Source of the DNA: Rhizobium sp. ACO-34A
Lineage (GTDB): Bacteria > Pseudomonadota > Alphaproteobacteria > Rhizobiales > Rhizobiaceae
Direction: 5' to 3'
DNA: 64,000 nucleotides
NCBI GenBank assembly: GCA_002600635.1
Contig: CP021371.1
Span: 4,058,501 to 4,122,500 of the forward strand
In this document: piece by piece, positions 49,533-58,662 of the stretch
How positions within the stretch are numbered: the stretch's first letter is position 1
How the letters are laid out: every line of letters starts with the position of its first letter
Position numbers and translations under genes: made by a program
The notes under the pieces: generated by a model
Databases searched by the model: none
The model's input: the letters and a program-made list of their open reading frames with translations, nothing else
Told to the model about the DNA's origin: nothing

Positions 49533-50426
49533 CTAAGCGCGATGCCGAAGCGCATCGACGATGACCTTGAAGGCGGGCAGGTTCTGGCGGCGGCTGGGAT
49601 AATAGAGGAAATAACCGTCGAAGAACGGCGACCAGTCATCCAGCACCTGCACCAGCGCGCCTGAAACGATGTGCCGCTCCACGATATTATCAGGCACATA
49701 GGCAATGCCATAATCGCTCACCGCGGCGTCGATCATGGCGTAGGAGTTATTGAAGGTAAGCTGGCCGCTCACGCGCACGCGTAGTTCCTGTCCGTTCTTC
49801 TCGAACTCCCATGCGTAAAGACCGCCTGCGGTCTCGTGGCGCATGTTGATACAGCGGTGCCGGACGAGATCCTGCGGATGCTTCGGTACGCCATGTTCGG
49901 CGAAATAGCCGGGCGAGGCCACGGCCACCAGCCGCCAGTCCGGCCCGATCCGCATGGCGATCATATCCTTTTCGACGCTTTCCCCGAGCCGAACACCCGC
50001 GTCGAAACCGTCCTTGACGATGTTGCGGAACGTGCTGTCGAGGATCAGTTCGACGTTGATATCGGGATACGCCTTGAGCACCGGCTTCAGCTTCGGCCAG
50101 ACAACGCTTTCGAGCGCGTGGTCGGAAAGCGTCAGCCGGATCGTGCCAGTCGGCGTGTCGCGGAACGCCGATAGCGCGGCGATCTCGTCCTCGATCTCCG
50201 CCATGCGCGGGGTGATCGTCTGCAGAAGGCTCTCCCCCGCTGGCGTCGTGGCGACGTTGCGCGTCGTGCGCGTCAGAAGGCGAATGCCCATGTTCGTCTC
50301 AAGCTGCCGGATGGCGTAGCTGAGGGTGGACTGCGCCACGCCGATCCTCGCCGCCGCTTTGGTGAAGCTCCGCTCCTCAGCGACGATCCGGAACCAGGTC
50401 AACTGGTTGAAGTCCGTCTTCTCCAT
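49533..50426 (-). CDS. LysR-family regulator
   Basis: 297 residues, same length and subgroup as the LysR protein at 47163. Helix-turn-helix at residues 8-65 (WFRIVAEERSFTKAAARIGVAQSTLSYAIRQLE), substrate domain from about 90. It is divergent from the MFS transporter gene at 50560 with 133 bases between, the usual place for a LysR regulator to control its target. It probably activates the MFS - cyclophilin-like - hydrolase operon in response to a compound handled there. Confidence 0.92.
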   Translation of the reverse strand: MEKTDFNQLTWFRIVAEERSFTKAAARIGVAQSTLSYAIRQLETNMGIRLLTRTTRNVATTPAGESLLQTITPRMAEIEDEIAALSAFRDTPTGTIRLTLSDHALESVVWPKLKPVLKAYPDINVELILDSTFRNIVKDGFDAGVRLGESVEKDMIAMRIGPDWRLVAVASPGYFAEHGVPKHPQDLVRHRCINMRHETAGGLYAWEFEKNGQELRVRVSGQLTFNNSYAMIDAAVSDYGIAYVPDNIVERHIVSGALVQVLDDWSPFFDGYFLYYPSRRQNLPAFKVIVDALRHRA

Positions 50427-50559
50427 GTGCCCTCGCCGTGTTCGCTACGCAGAGATTAATCGATGACATCGATTGATCCAATCAAATTGCGATGACTAAT
50501 CGTTCCAGAGTCGACGACCTATATCCGTATCGAACCCGATAGACAGGAGTAAGCGGAGA

Positions 50560-51747
50560 ATGGTTTCCGCCGTGGAAAATGCCGGTAGCAAGCCTGCCGC
50601 CTGGGGCGCCGTGCTTTCGATGGCGCTGTGCGTGGCGATGCTGATCGCCTCGGAATTCATGCCGGTCAGCCTGCTGACGCCGATGGCGGAGGGGCTGCAC
50701 GCGACCGAGGGGCAGACAGGACAGGCGATCTCGATCAGCGGGCTGTTCGCCGTCGCGGCCAGCATGCTCGTCACCACTGCTGCCGGAAGGCTGAACCGGA
50801 AATGGGTGCTGATCGCGATGACGGGTTTCATGCTGCTGTCGCTGGTTCTGGTCGCCGCCGCGCCGAACTTCCTCGTGCTGATGGCCGGCCGTGCGCTTCT
50901 CGGCATCTGCATCGGTGGTTTCTGGGCGCTGGCGACTGCCGTCATCATGCGGCTGGTTCCGGCCGAAGACGTGCCGCGTGCGCTGGCGCTGATGTATGGC
51001 GGGCAGGCGATTGCCGCAGCCTTTGCCGCACCCGTCGGCAGCTATCTCGGCGGCCTGTTCGGCTGGCGTGAGGTGTTCTGGGCGCTGACGCCTGTCGTCG
51101 CCATCAACCTCGTCTGGCATGCGATCGCGCTGCCGTCGCTGCCCGCGCACCAGAAGCAGGATTTCCGGGCGATGCTCGGCCTGCTGAGGCGTCCGTACTT
51201 CATGCGCGGCCTGATCGCCTGCATGCTGTCCTGGGGCTCGGCTTTCACCATGTTCACCTATCTGCGGCCGTTTCTGGAGCAGGTGACGGGCGTGGACGTG
51301 ACGACGCTGTCGGTCCTGCTGCTGCTTCTCGGTTGCGCCGGGTTCATCGGCACATGGGCGGCAGGCCGATTCCTGAAAGGGAACGTCGCCCCCTTCCTGA
51401 AGCTGCCGGCGCTCGTCATGGGCGGAGCCACTGTCGGGCTGCTGCTTCTCGGCTTCTCGGTCGTCGCCGTTGGCTTCTTCATGGCCATCTGGGGTGCGAT
51501 GAACACCATGTTCTCGGTCATCTGGATGACGTGGATGTCGCAGAACGCCGATGACGCGCCCGAGGCAGCCGGCAGCCTGATGGTCGCGGCGATCCAGGCC
51601 TCGATCCTGCTCGGCGCGGTCATCGGCGGGCTGCTGCTGGACGGCATTTCCATCGAGGCGACCTTCATCGGCAGCGTCGCGCTGGCGGTGCTTGCGATCG
51701 CCCTGATCGGCGATGGCCAGCGCCTGCTGAAGCCGGAGGCGAACTGA
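50560..51747 (+). CDS. MFS transporter (drug-efflux DHA1/AraJ-like)
   Basis: 395 residues with about twelve membrane helices. Family features are AGRLNRKWVLIAMTGFMLLS (loop 2-3 with Gly-Arg) and AGRALLGICIGGFWALATA (helix 4, with the Arg of antiporters). It resembles sugar-efflux or multidrug exporters of the DHA1 group. ATG 50560 follows GGAGA. It is divergent from a LysR gene and followed one base later by the cyclophilin-like gene, so the operon couples export with periplasmic proteins. Confidence 0.92.
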   Translation: MVSAVENAGSKPAAWGAVLSMALCVAMLIASEFMPVSLLTPMAEGLHATEGQTGQAISISGLFAVAASMLVTTAAGRLNRKWVLIAMTGFMLLSLVLVAAAPNFLVLMAGRALLGICIGGFWALATAVIMRLVPAEDVPRALALMYGGQAIAAAFAAPVGSYLGGLFGWREVFWALTPVVAINLVWHAIALPSLPAHQKQDFRAMLGLLRRPYFMRGLIACMLSWGSAFTMFTYLRPFLEQVTGVDVTTLSVLLLLLGCAGFIGTWAAGRFLKGNVAPFLKLPALVMGGATVGLLLLGFSVVAVGFFMAIWGAMNTMFSVIWMTWMSQNADDAPEAAGSLMVAAIQASILLGAVIGGLLLDGISIEATFIGSVALAVLAIALIGDGQRLLKPEAN

Positions 51748-51748
51748 C

Positions 51749-52210
51749 ATGAACCAGTCCGCACCGATCTCCCGGCGTCGATTGCTGGCGATAGGCGCCG
51801 CCGGCCTTGCCCTACCGATCTTTCTGCCCTCGACCACACAAGCTCAGGAAGGAGCGATCATGCGCCTCAAACTGACTTTCGCCGATCAACAGTTCACGGC
51901 GACGCTGGAAGACAATGCCGCGGGGCGCGAGCTCTTCGCCATGCTGCCGCTGGATCTCACGATCGACGACTATTCGACCAACGAGAAGATCGCCTACTTG
52001 CCGCGCAAGCTGAGCGATGACGGCAGCGCCCGCTTCGAAAACGAGGCGGTCGGCGACCTTTGCTACTACGCGCCCTGGGGCAATCTGGCGATGTTCCATG
52101 GCCCCTATCGCTGGTCGCGCGGGCTGGTCCGGATCGGCCGACTGGATCAGGGCGCAAAGCCTCTGCTGGTGCGCGGCGAGTTTCCGCTCCGCATCGAAGC
52201 GCTGACCTGA
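51749..52210 (+). CDS. Tat-exported cyclophilin-like fold protein
   Basis: 153 residues. Leader ISRRRLLAIGAAGLALPIF with the Tat arginines and cleavage near TQAQEG. The mature domain of about 115 residues begins MRLKLTFADQQFTATLEDN and shows ELFAMLPLDLTI, then GDLCYYAPWGNLAMFHGP, the same small cyclophilin-like pattern as the protein at 45577-46068. The gene starts one base after the MFS stop. Function unknown; these small domains are often met beside reductases and hydrolases of the same kind. Confidence 0.82.
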   Translation: MNQSAPISRRRLLAIGAAGLALPIFLPSTTQAQEGAIMRLKLTFADQQFTATLEDNAAGRELFAMLPLDLTIDDYSTNEKIAYLPRKLSDDGSARFENEAVGDLCYYAPWGNLAMFHGPYRWSRGLVRIGRLDQGAKPLLVRGEFPLRIEALT

Positions 52211-52255
52211 CGCGCGGCGCTCGATCCCTTTCCCCAACCACAAGGAGACCCTGCC

Positions 52256-53362
52256 ATGAACCGGAACACCGACTCTGGAATCGAACTCCATCATCACGGC
52301 GCGCCCGATGCCGGCCGCCGCAATCTGCTCAAGCTGACCGGCGCCGGCATCGCCACCTTCGGTGCAGCGTCATTTCTCAAAACTCCCAATGCAAAGGCTC
52401 AGAATATGTCACAGGAATGGGACAAGGTTTTCCCCAAGAGCGAAAAGGTCGACCACGAGAAGGTCACGTTCAAGAACCGTTACGGCATCACCCTTGCGGG
52501 CGATCTCTACCTGCCGAAGGACCGGGCGAATGACCGCCTTCCGGCCATCGTCGTCAGCGGCCCGTTCGGCGCTGTCAAGGAACAGTCGTCGGGTCTCTAT
52601 GCGCAGATCATGGCCGAGCGCGGCTTCGCCACACTGGCGTTCGATCCGTCTTTCACAGGCGAGAGCGGCGGCGAGCCGCGCAATGTCGCGTCGCCCGACA
52701 TCAACACCGAGGATTTCATGGCAGGGGTGGATTATCTCGGCCTGCATGATGCCGTCGACCGTGAGCGGATTGGCGTCATCGGCATCTGCGGCTGGGGCGG
52801 CATGGCGCTGAATGCGGTCGCCGCCGACAAGCGCGTCAAGGCCGTCGTCGCCAGCACCATGTACGACATGACCCGTGTCATGTCGAAGGGCTACAATGAC
52901 AGCGTGACCCTCGAACAGCGCACGCAGGCGCTGGAGCAACTGAGCCGCCAGCGCTGGGAAGACGCCGAAAAGGGCACTCCGGCCTACCAGCCGCCGTACA
53001 ACGAGCTGAAGGGCGGCGAGGCGCAGTTCCTGGTCGATTACCACGACTATTACATGACGCCGCGCGGATACCATAAGCGTGCGGTCAACTCCGGCAACGC
53101 CTGGACGATCACGACGCCGCTGTCCTTCATGAACATGCCGCTGCTGACCTACATCAAAGAAATCTCGCCGCGGCCGGTCCTGTTCATTCACGGCGAGAAG
53201 GCCCATTCGCGCTACTTCAGCGAGACGGCCTATGCAAACACCGCCGAACCGAAGGAACTCGTGATCATCCCCGGTGCCAACCACGTCGATCTCTACGACA
53301 AGGTGGACATAATCCCGTTCGACAAGATCGCCGGCTTCTTCAATCAGCACCTCGCTGCATAA
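52256..53362 (+). CDS. Tat-exported alpha/beta hydrolase with Cys at the nucleophile position
   Basis: 368 residues. Leader GRRNLLKLTGAGIATFGAASF (twin Arg), cleavage near AKAQNM. The hydrolase domain runs from about 70, with VSGPFGAVKEQSSG, then the nucleophile elbow GICGWGG. There Cys stands where most members have Ser, as in dienelactone hydrolases. A late Asp/His pair is expected around GEKAHSR and ANHVDLYD. ATG 52256 has AAGGAGA upstream. Last gene of the LysR-controlled operon. It probably opens an ester, lactone or similar bond of an extracellular compound. Confidence 0.85.
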   Translation: MNRNTDSGIELHHHGAPDAGRRNLLKLTGAGIATFGAASFLKTPNAKAQNMSQEWDKVFPKSEKVDHEKVTFKNRYGITLAGDLYLPKDRANDRLPAIVVSGPFGAVKEQSSGLYAQIMAERGFATLAFDPSFTGESGGEPRNVASPDINTEDFMAGVDYLGLHDAVDRERIGVIGICGWGGMALNAVAADKRVKAVVASTMYDMTRVMSKGYNDSVTLEQRTQALEQLSRQRWEDAEKGTPAYQPPYNELKGGEAQFLVDYHDYYMTPRGYHKRAVNSGNAWTITTPLSFMNMPLLTYIKEISPRPVLFIHGEKAHSRYFSETAYANTAEPKELVIIPGANHVDLYDKVDIIPFDKIAGFFNQHLAA

Positions 53363-53573
53363 AGCTGCCGGTGGCACTGGTGGCCCCTGGGCGACGCCGC
53401 CGCTAGGGCGCTCGCTCCACTAGCTGCCAGTCTGGATTCCACTCAAAGCTGGGTATTCAGTCCACAAGCCGAGCGGCAGCTTTGAGGGAATCTTGCGGCC
53501 CGCGCGAGCGGTTCGAATAGCCCTCAATCCGGAATCGCTATCCCATCTGATGGACGTGTCGAGCCTGATATCT

Positions 53574-54179
53574 TCATCCGCACAGCTTAACGCCGCGACT
53601 AATCCACTCTGATGGGACAGGCGTCCGCAGGCTGCCGTCTTGATTGCGCATCTGGAATGGGCGCGGATCGGGAAAGCCGCCAACTCCCATGGCCGCGCCG
53701 TTCAGTCCGTAAACTACGTTCGCCCGATCATACTGGATCGTCACCAGTGGTCTGCCATTCTGTGGGTGGGGGTGGCACCGAATGATGGCGGCATCAAATC
53801 GGAAATAGGGCCACCTATCGCCGTACTCGTCTCTGCTGACTTTGAAGCCTGGGCCATACTCGTTTGCCGCGATCAGATCACTGTTGATCTGTCGCAAATT
53901 GCTACTTTCAAAGGTTTGTGTCGATGGGGTGTTCATCTTGCCGCTTGGAGATGGCTCTTCGGAAGGTGTGCCCCAACTCCCGATTACCCACAATGACAGC
54001 AAGAGGCCACCAGCGATCCACCATCCTCGCCCCGTTCCTTTTTCGCCAGGTTGAGTCGGCTGGTATTTTTTCATTTCCTCATCGAGATACTGCTTTGCCA
54101 GTTTGAACTCCTGCGGCGTGATCTCTCCCTTCGCTCGCATCGCAGTCAGTTCGGCTAACGGATTGCTGGTATTCGACAT
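53574..54179 (-). CDS. Membrane-anchored protein with SHOCT-like and DUF2511-like parts
   Basis: 201 residues. Residues 6-37 (NPLAELTAMRAKGEITPQEF and on) form a SHOCT-like short helical segment, a feature of many small membrane-associated proteins. One membrane helix follows at about 50-66 (WWIAGGLLLSLWVIGSW). The rest, likely outside the cytoplasm, has PLVTIQYDRANVVYGLNGAAM and ends near GVKLCG, resembling DUF2511 proteins. No enzymatic motif is seen. It is 10 bases downstream of a secreted-protein gene, so they may work together. Confidence 0.7.
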   Translation of the reverse strand: MSNTSNPLAELTAMRAKGEITPQEFKLAKQYLDEEMKKYQPTQPGEKGTGRGWWIAGGLLLSLWVIGSWGTPSEEPSPSGKMNTPSTQTFESSNLRQINSDLIAANEYGPGFKVSRDEYGDRWPYFRFDAAIIRCHPHPQNGRPLVTIQYDRANVVYGLNGAAMGVGGFPDPRPFQMRNQDGSLRTPVPSEWISRGVKLCG

Positions 54180-54189
54180 ACATCTACCC

Positions 54190-54975
54190 CTATAGATCGC
54201 TCGACTGATCTCGGGTGCTTCTCATCGCTGTTTCTTCCGCCGACGAGAACATGATGAAGCTGTCGGTCACTTTGTTCGCATACTTCATCATGGCGACCGT
54301 GTTGGGGGTGTCTCCCCACAAAAGCTCGCGCTGAATGAATTTCGCTCCGTAGCCGTTCTGGACTTCGGAGGTCAGGTTGACGCCCGGCTTGCCAAACTTC
54401 TTGAACATGGCGTCCTCCACCTGCTCGTAGAACTTTGAGTTGAACGACAGGCTGATCCGCTGCACCTTGCCGGTCTTGCTGATCACGAGGTTCATATCGG
54501 CAATCACGCCAGCAATTGTGACGGTGCCGTTGCAGACCTGCATGCCCGCATAGCCCGCACCGCAATCAACACCAAGCTTCTGCTTGATCGTCCGAGGCGT
54601 GGCCGGTGCGCCAACCACGATCCCCTTGAAATCGAACCACTGGCTGGTCGAGGCGGTCGGCACAGGCTGGGTATCTTCTCCACCGGCCTCCCGAAAATTG
54701 GCATTGGCGAACTGCGCCTCCATATACCGCCACATGTCGTTCACGGCCTCCTTGCCGTTCGTCTTCGCGGCTTCGCGGGCGAGCTTGTTGCATCTCGTAT
54801 TCGCAACATCTGTCGCTTTGGGGATAGAAAGCTCAAGTGCGACATCGGCGTTTGCATTCAGCTCTGAAGTCGCCGTATTTGCCCAACAAGTCGTATAGGC
54901 ATCCATCCGGTCATCTGCTCGCGCCGTGCTGATCATGACGGTCGCAAGCAGACTGGTCGCAATCAACTTCAACAT
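54190..54975 (-). CDS. Secreted protein of unknown function
   Basis: 261 residues. Signal peptide MLKLIATSLLATVMISTARAD with cleavage after ARA. The mature part has four Cys residues that could pair in the periplasm (TTCWAN, NTRCNK, GVDCG, QVCNG). No domain recognised. It is transcribed leftward into the SHOCT/DUF2511-like gene (10-base gap) and is divergent from the XRE regulator gene. It may be island cargo without any role in mobility. Confidence 0.75.
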   Translation of the reverse strand: MLKLIATSLLATVMISTARADDRMDAYTTCWANTATSELNANADVALELSIPKATDVANTRCNKLAREAAKTNGKEAVNDMWRYMEAQFANANFREAGGEDTQPVPTASTSQWFDFKGIVVGAPATPRTIKQKLGVDCGAGYAGMQVCNGTVTIAGVIADMNLVISKTGKVQRISLSFNSKFYEQVEDAMFKKFGKPGVNLTSEVQNGYGAKFIQRELLWGDTPNTVAMMKYANKVTDSFIMFSSAEETAMRSTRDQSSDL

Positions 54976-55126
54976 CTTCGCTTTCCTGCCTTGGATTACA
55001 AATTCCCTGATGAAAGTAAGCTAATTCCTATTTCCTGCAAATAGATTACGGATTTTGGTAAATGTCTGAATTTACGTCCCTCACGTTACGCCGGTTGCCT
55101 CTCTACACAGGAGCGTGGAGAGCGGC

Positions 55127-55462
55127 ATGGATGATCTGCGGAAAAGATTTGGACGGCTGGTCGCCGTTCATCGGCGCAAGGCAGGACTGACGCAAGATCA
55201 GCTTGCGGCTGCGGCTTCCGTCAGCGTCGATATGATTTCCAAGATCGAGACCGGAGCGACAGGGGCAAGGTTCCCCCTCATAGAACGGCTGGCGGAGGCA
55301 CTACGGATCGATCCGGCGGAACTGTTCACAACGGAACTGCCTTCGACAAATCGGCGCAGCCCCGTTTTCACGGCACTCAGCATTCGGTTAGCCGGGCTGA
55401 ATGACGACGATCTCATTTGGATCAATGGCGTTGTCGAAGCCGCGCTGAAGCAAAAGCGATAA
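55127..55462 (+). CDS. XRE-family helix-turn-helix regulator
   Basis: 111 residues. The helix-turn-helix is at residues 5-62: FGRLVAVHRRKAGLTQDQLA, then VSVDMISKIETGAT, ending in AEALRIDPAELF. A short C-terminal helix follows. ATG 55127 has GGAG about 7 bases upstream. It stands at the left edge of the recombination module, divergent from the secreted-protein gene. It may control the recombinase genes to its right or the leftward pair. Confidence 0.88.
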   Translation: MDDLRKRFGRLVAVHRRKAGLTQDQLAAAASVSVDMISKIETGATGARFPLIERLAEALRIDPAELFTTELPSTNRRSPVFTALSIRLAGLNDDDLIWINGVVEAALKQKR

Positions 55463-55583
55463 CGCGCTATCACGCAGGAAGATTTCGTGATCCGATTTAC
55501 TCCCTAAGTAAATAATAACTATTTGATTTTATAAGATAAAAATCCAGAATTGGTTATGCAAACAACATTCAGGAGTTATGCGT

Positions 55584-56102
55584 ATGACCAACAAGGACCC
55601 TTATCTCGACGAGAAGATTGCCACGATTGCCGACTTTGTCGGCAGGGACTTCATGCGTCTGGCACGGGAACTCCTGCAACTTCAGGAACAGCGATCCGAT
55701 ATGTTCGTTGAGGTGGCGGAGCAAGTCGGGATCGGGCGGCGCAAATCGTTTGCCCTGGCTCGCATCGCCCGCATCTTCAATGACCTCAACATTCCCGACG
55801 AACGGCTGAACCGCATCGGTTGGGCCAAGCTGAACCGTATCAGCGGTCACCTCGATGAAGACAACGCGCTCCATCTTCTGGCCTTGGCCGAAGATTACAC
55901 CTTCTATGAGTTGGATGCGATCCTGAAGGGCAAGCAGCCGGTCGATGGGGCAAAGGTTCTCCTGCTCCACCTGCCTGAAGACATTCATTCTCGATTTCGG
56001 GAGGTGCTGATCAAGCATGGTGCCAGGCCTACGGCCAGCGGAGGGCTCTCCGGCAAGGAGCGCGCCCTGGCGAACCTTCTGGCAGAGCTGACTGATTCCT
56101 AA
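55584..56102 (+). CDS. Unknown helical protein of the recombination module
   Basis: 172 residues, family not recognised. Largely helical; the segment LQEQRSDMFVEVAEQVGIGRRKSFALARIARIF followed by WAKLNRISGHL looks like a DNA-binding helix-turn-helix similar to ParB-like or phage Cox-like helices. I chose ATG 55584, with AGGAG 8 bases upstream; the ATG two codons earlier is only 2 bases from that site. A terminator follows. Its place before the excisionase and three recombinases suggests a regulatory or directionality role (inference). Confidence 0.6.
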   Translation: MTNKDPYLDEKIATIADFVGRDFMRLARELLQLQEQRSDMFVEVAEQVGIGRRKSFALARIARIFNDLNIPDERLNRIGWAKLNRISGHLDEDNALHLLALAEDYTFYELDAILKGKQPVDGAKVLLLHLPEDIHSRFREVLIKHGARPTASGGLSGKERALANLLAELTDS

Positions 56103-56149
56103 GATCTTGTCCGTATTGAAGGACGATTGTGCGATCCAACGTCTCGCCA

Positions 56150-56181
56150 TGCCCGAAGCTGATCGCAGTTTCGGGCATTTT
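56150..56181 (+). terminator. Intrinsic terminator
   Basis: TGCCCGAA and TTCGGGCA form an 8-base stem with a 12-base loop, followed by TTTT. It lies 48 bases after the unknown helical-protein gene and separates it from the recombinase operon. Confidence 0.75.
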
Positions 56182-56375
56182 GCTGGTGGCAGCCAAACCG
56201 TCTTTTTCGTTAGATAACGGGTATTTCGACAGGTTGACCGCGTCATCCAGGATAGCTCCTGGCACACCAGCTATACCGCATTGTAAATAAACACTTTTTC
56301 TATCCTCTACTCTCCCTATCCTGATGGCCAGACCTGCCCGCATGGTGTCGGCAGGGGAACCGAGAGGCCGGAGCG

Positions 56376-56564
56376 ATGTCGTCCGTGACGCGGCATGGCA
56401 GGAAGGGAACGGAGACGAAGGCTGAGCCTTCGCCTGACGCGTTTGTGCAATTAATTGCATTAACGCACATCCTTGCTCGCCAGGCTGCCCGTGAAGCTAT
56501 CGCCGCCAGGAACGCCTCTCCGGATGCCGCAATACAGGAGAGTGACGCCGATGACCCCGCTTGA
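56376..56564 (+). CDS. Small unknown protein upstream of excisionase-like gene
   Basis: 62 residues. Basic at the start (RHGRKGTETK), Ala-rich helix in the middle (ALTHILARQAAREAIAARNA) and acidic at the end (ESDADDPA). No family recognised. Its last 14 bases overlap the start of the excisionase-like gene in another frame, which suggests translational coupling and supports it being real. A DNA-binding accessory role is possible. Confidence 0.55.
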   Translation: MSSVTRHGRKGTETKAEPSPDAFVQLIALTHILARQAAREAIAARNASPDAAIQESDADDPA

Positions 56565-56736
56565 TCTCAACCGCATGCTGACCCTGGAGGAAGCCGCCGA
56601 CTTCGTGGCACTGAGCGACCGCACGCTCAGACGCAAGATCAAGGATGGTGATCTGATGGCGCACAAGTTCGGTCGTCTCTGGCGCATTTCCGAGAAAGAC
56701 CTGCAGGCCTTCATCGACCAGCACAGGAAGAGCTGA
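56551..56736 (+). CDS. Excisionase/AlpA-type helix-turn-helix protein
   Basis: 61 residues. It reads MLTLEEAADFVALSDRTLRRKIKDGDLMAHKFGRLWRI, the MerR-like winged helix (HTH_17) of excisionases, with 'W.I...DL..FI' at the end. ATG 56551 overlaps the previous gene by 14 bases. Such proteins bind attachment sites and direct recombinases towards excision. It precedes two tyrosine recombinases and one serine recombinase on the same strand. Confidence 0.82.
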   Translation: MTPLDLNRMLTLEEAADFVALSDRTLRRKIKDGDLMAHKFGRLWRISEKDLQAFIDQHRKS

Positions 56737-56925
56737 TCATCACCGTCCTGTAACGTTCTGATCTGGCAACGTAATTCCACTTATCGGGATAATGCCAGAG
56801 CCAACTTTGGACTTAAATTCGCATCGGTATTTTCCCGAATTTCCGCTCCTGACCACTTCTGTCCTGTCAGGGCCTCTCCCCTCACCTTCCGTCCAATTCT
56901 GACAACATCGAAAGGAGCATCGTTC

Positions 56926-58662
56926 ATGGCAATCCGTATCATCAAGAGGGCTGTCGTCCGTAAGTCACCCGAAACTCTGGCTGATGTTGCCGGTCTTTTG
57001 GAGAAAGACGGCACGCTCCCTGGCAACCGTCGCCGCGATCTGATCTCGGCAATCAATTCCACCGCCCGACTGGCAGGACGCCAGGCCTTCGATATCCCCG
57101 CCGATGTTTCCGTTCTCCGCGACCTGTTCAAGACCCTTCACCCTGTCCAGGGTCGGATCAGTTCCAAGCGCGTTAGCAACATCCGCGCCGATCTCGCCGC
57201 CGCACTCCAGCATACTGGAGTTATCCCTACCCCTGATCCTGATACCGAACCCAGCATGGCCTGGCGCAAATTCCTCGACCATGCCACCGCGAAGCATCAG
57301 GCATGGTGCCTGTCGCGGTTCGCTCGCTTCTGCAGTCTTCGCCAGATCGAGCCGGCGAATGTCACTGATGCCGTCGTGCGGGACTTTCGCACCTGGCTTG
57401 ATGTCCGTATCCTGACCAACGACCCCAAGAAAGTCGTCAAGGACACCGCGGTGGCATTCAATGCCATCATCAAGCGAGCTGGTCTCAACAACCCCTTGTT
57501 GACTACCGCCTTGGCCGGGCGCCATGTTGCCCGCCGCCTCGACACCTACCCCACTTCCCTTCGAGAAGACATCGAGCGCTACCTGAAACGCCTGCGTGAA
57601 CCCGACCTGACCTCTGACGAAGGACCGCTCCGGCCGCTGCGCCCCACGTCGTTGCGCAACATCGAAGCACATATTCGCCAGGTTCTGGATGCCTCCGTCG
57701 CCGCCGGCTATCCGCCCGACCACTTCAAGACGCTGGCCGATCTCGTCGACATCGACGTCATCAGAGCGGCGGTTAGCCAGATGATCGAGCGGCGCGGAGG
57801 AGAGCTTGCCACCGGTCTCGGCAACATACTCGCGACGCTGCTGGCCATCGCCCGCCACTACGTGAAGGCAACCGCCAAGACGGTCAAGGGCCTTGAGATC
57901 GCCAACCGACAGTTCCATGCCCGCCGCGATACCAGTGAGCCTCGCCTGTCTCCCAAGAACGAACGTCGCCTGGAACAGTTCGATCTCGAGCGGAACCGCG
58001 AACTCCTGATCGAATTGCCGCACAAGCTCATGGCAAGAGCCGACAAACAGCCCGGTCGCAAGCACGCCGCCCTGGAGGCCATGATTGCAGCGGCCATCGC
58101 CGTGCTACTCGCGTGCCCCTTGCGCATGGCGACGCTCTCCGCGCTGGACCTGACGGAAGACATGAGCGTCATCGAAGAAGGCCGCACACGGGAATACCTC
58201 ATCCACATCTCCGCAGAGAAAGTGAAGAACCGCCGGGAGATCGCCGCCGTCATTACAGGGCCGCAGGCGTCCATCCTGACACGATATCTCAAGCACCACC
58301 GCAAGCTTCTCGCCAAGCAGCCTGGTAATTGGGTATTTCCCGCCATCTCTGGCGGTCCGCGCACACCGGATCATTTCGGGGAGCTGATCAAGGGCAGGAT
58401 CTTCAGGGAAACCGGTCTCGTCGTGCATCCGCACCTCATCCGGCATTTCACAGTAAGAACGTATCTCGAAGCGGTTCCCGGCGATTACGAGACGCCGAGG
58501 AAACTGCTCGGTCATGCCAGCCAGAAGATGGTCGCGACCGTTTATGCCCCGCTGGCGAGCCGGGCTGCGTTCAGGCGCTACGGCGACCTCATCAATCGCA
58601 GTGGCAATCGAACGAACAAAGGCACGATCAAGGGCAAGCGTAACAGGAAGCCGCGCAAATGA
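56926..58662 (+). CDS. Tyrosine recombinase (phage-integrase family), long form
   Basis: 578 residues. The C-terminal catalytic domain shows Arg400 in PLRMATLSAL, Lys in the EKVKNRR strand, His503-x-x-Arg506 in PHLIRHF, a His in GHASQ and nucleophile Tyr540 in TVYAPL. The N-terminal 350 residues, longer than in lambda integrase, should hold the arm- and core-binding domains. Start ATG 56926 has AAAGGAG 8 bases upstream. Its stop overlaps the start of the next recombinase by four bases (58659-58662), so both are made together. Confidence 0.92.
   Translation: MAIRIIKRAVVRKSPETLADVAGLLEKDGTLPGNRRRDLISAINSTARLAGRQAFDIPADVSVLRDLFKTLHPVQGRISSKRVSNIRADLAAALQHTGVIPTPDPDTEPSMAWRKFLDHATAKHQAWCLSRFARFCSLRQIEPANVTDAVVRDFRTWLDVRILTNDPKKVVKDTAVAFNAIIKRAGLNNPLLTTALAGRHVARRLDTYPTSLREDIERYLKRLREPDLTSDEGPLRPLRPTSLRNIEAHIRQVLDASVAAGYPPDHFKTLADLVDIDVIRAAVSQMIERRGGELATGLGNILATLLAIARHYVKATAKTVKGLEIANRQFHARRDTSEPRLSPKNERRLEQFDLERNRELLIELPHKLMARADKQPGRKHAALEAMIAAAIAVLLACPLRMATLSALDLTEDMSVIEEGRTREYLIHISAEKVKNRREIAAVITGPQASILTRYLKHHRKLLAKQPGNWVFPAISGGPRTPDHFGELIKGRIFRETGLVVHPHLIRHFTVRTYLEAVPGDYETPRKLLGHASQKMVATVYAPLASRAAFRRYGDLINRSGNRTNKGTIKGKRNRKPRK

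Noticed and set aside
50482..51837. Open frame of 451 codons on the minus strand opposite the MFS gene
   Set aside because: The translation is extremely rich in Arg, Gln, His and Asp, which is typical of antisense to a membrane protein gene. No ribosome site and no motif.
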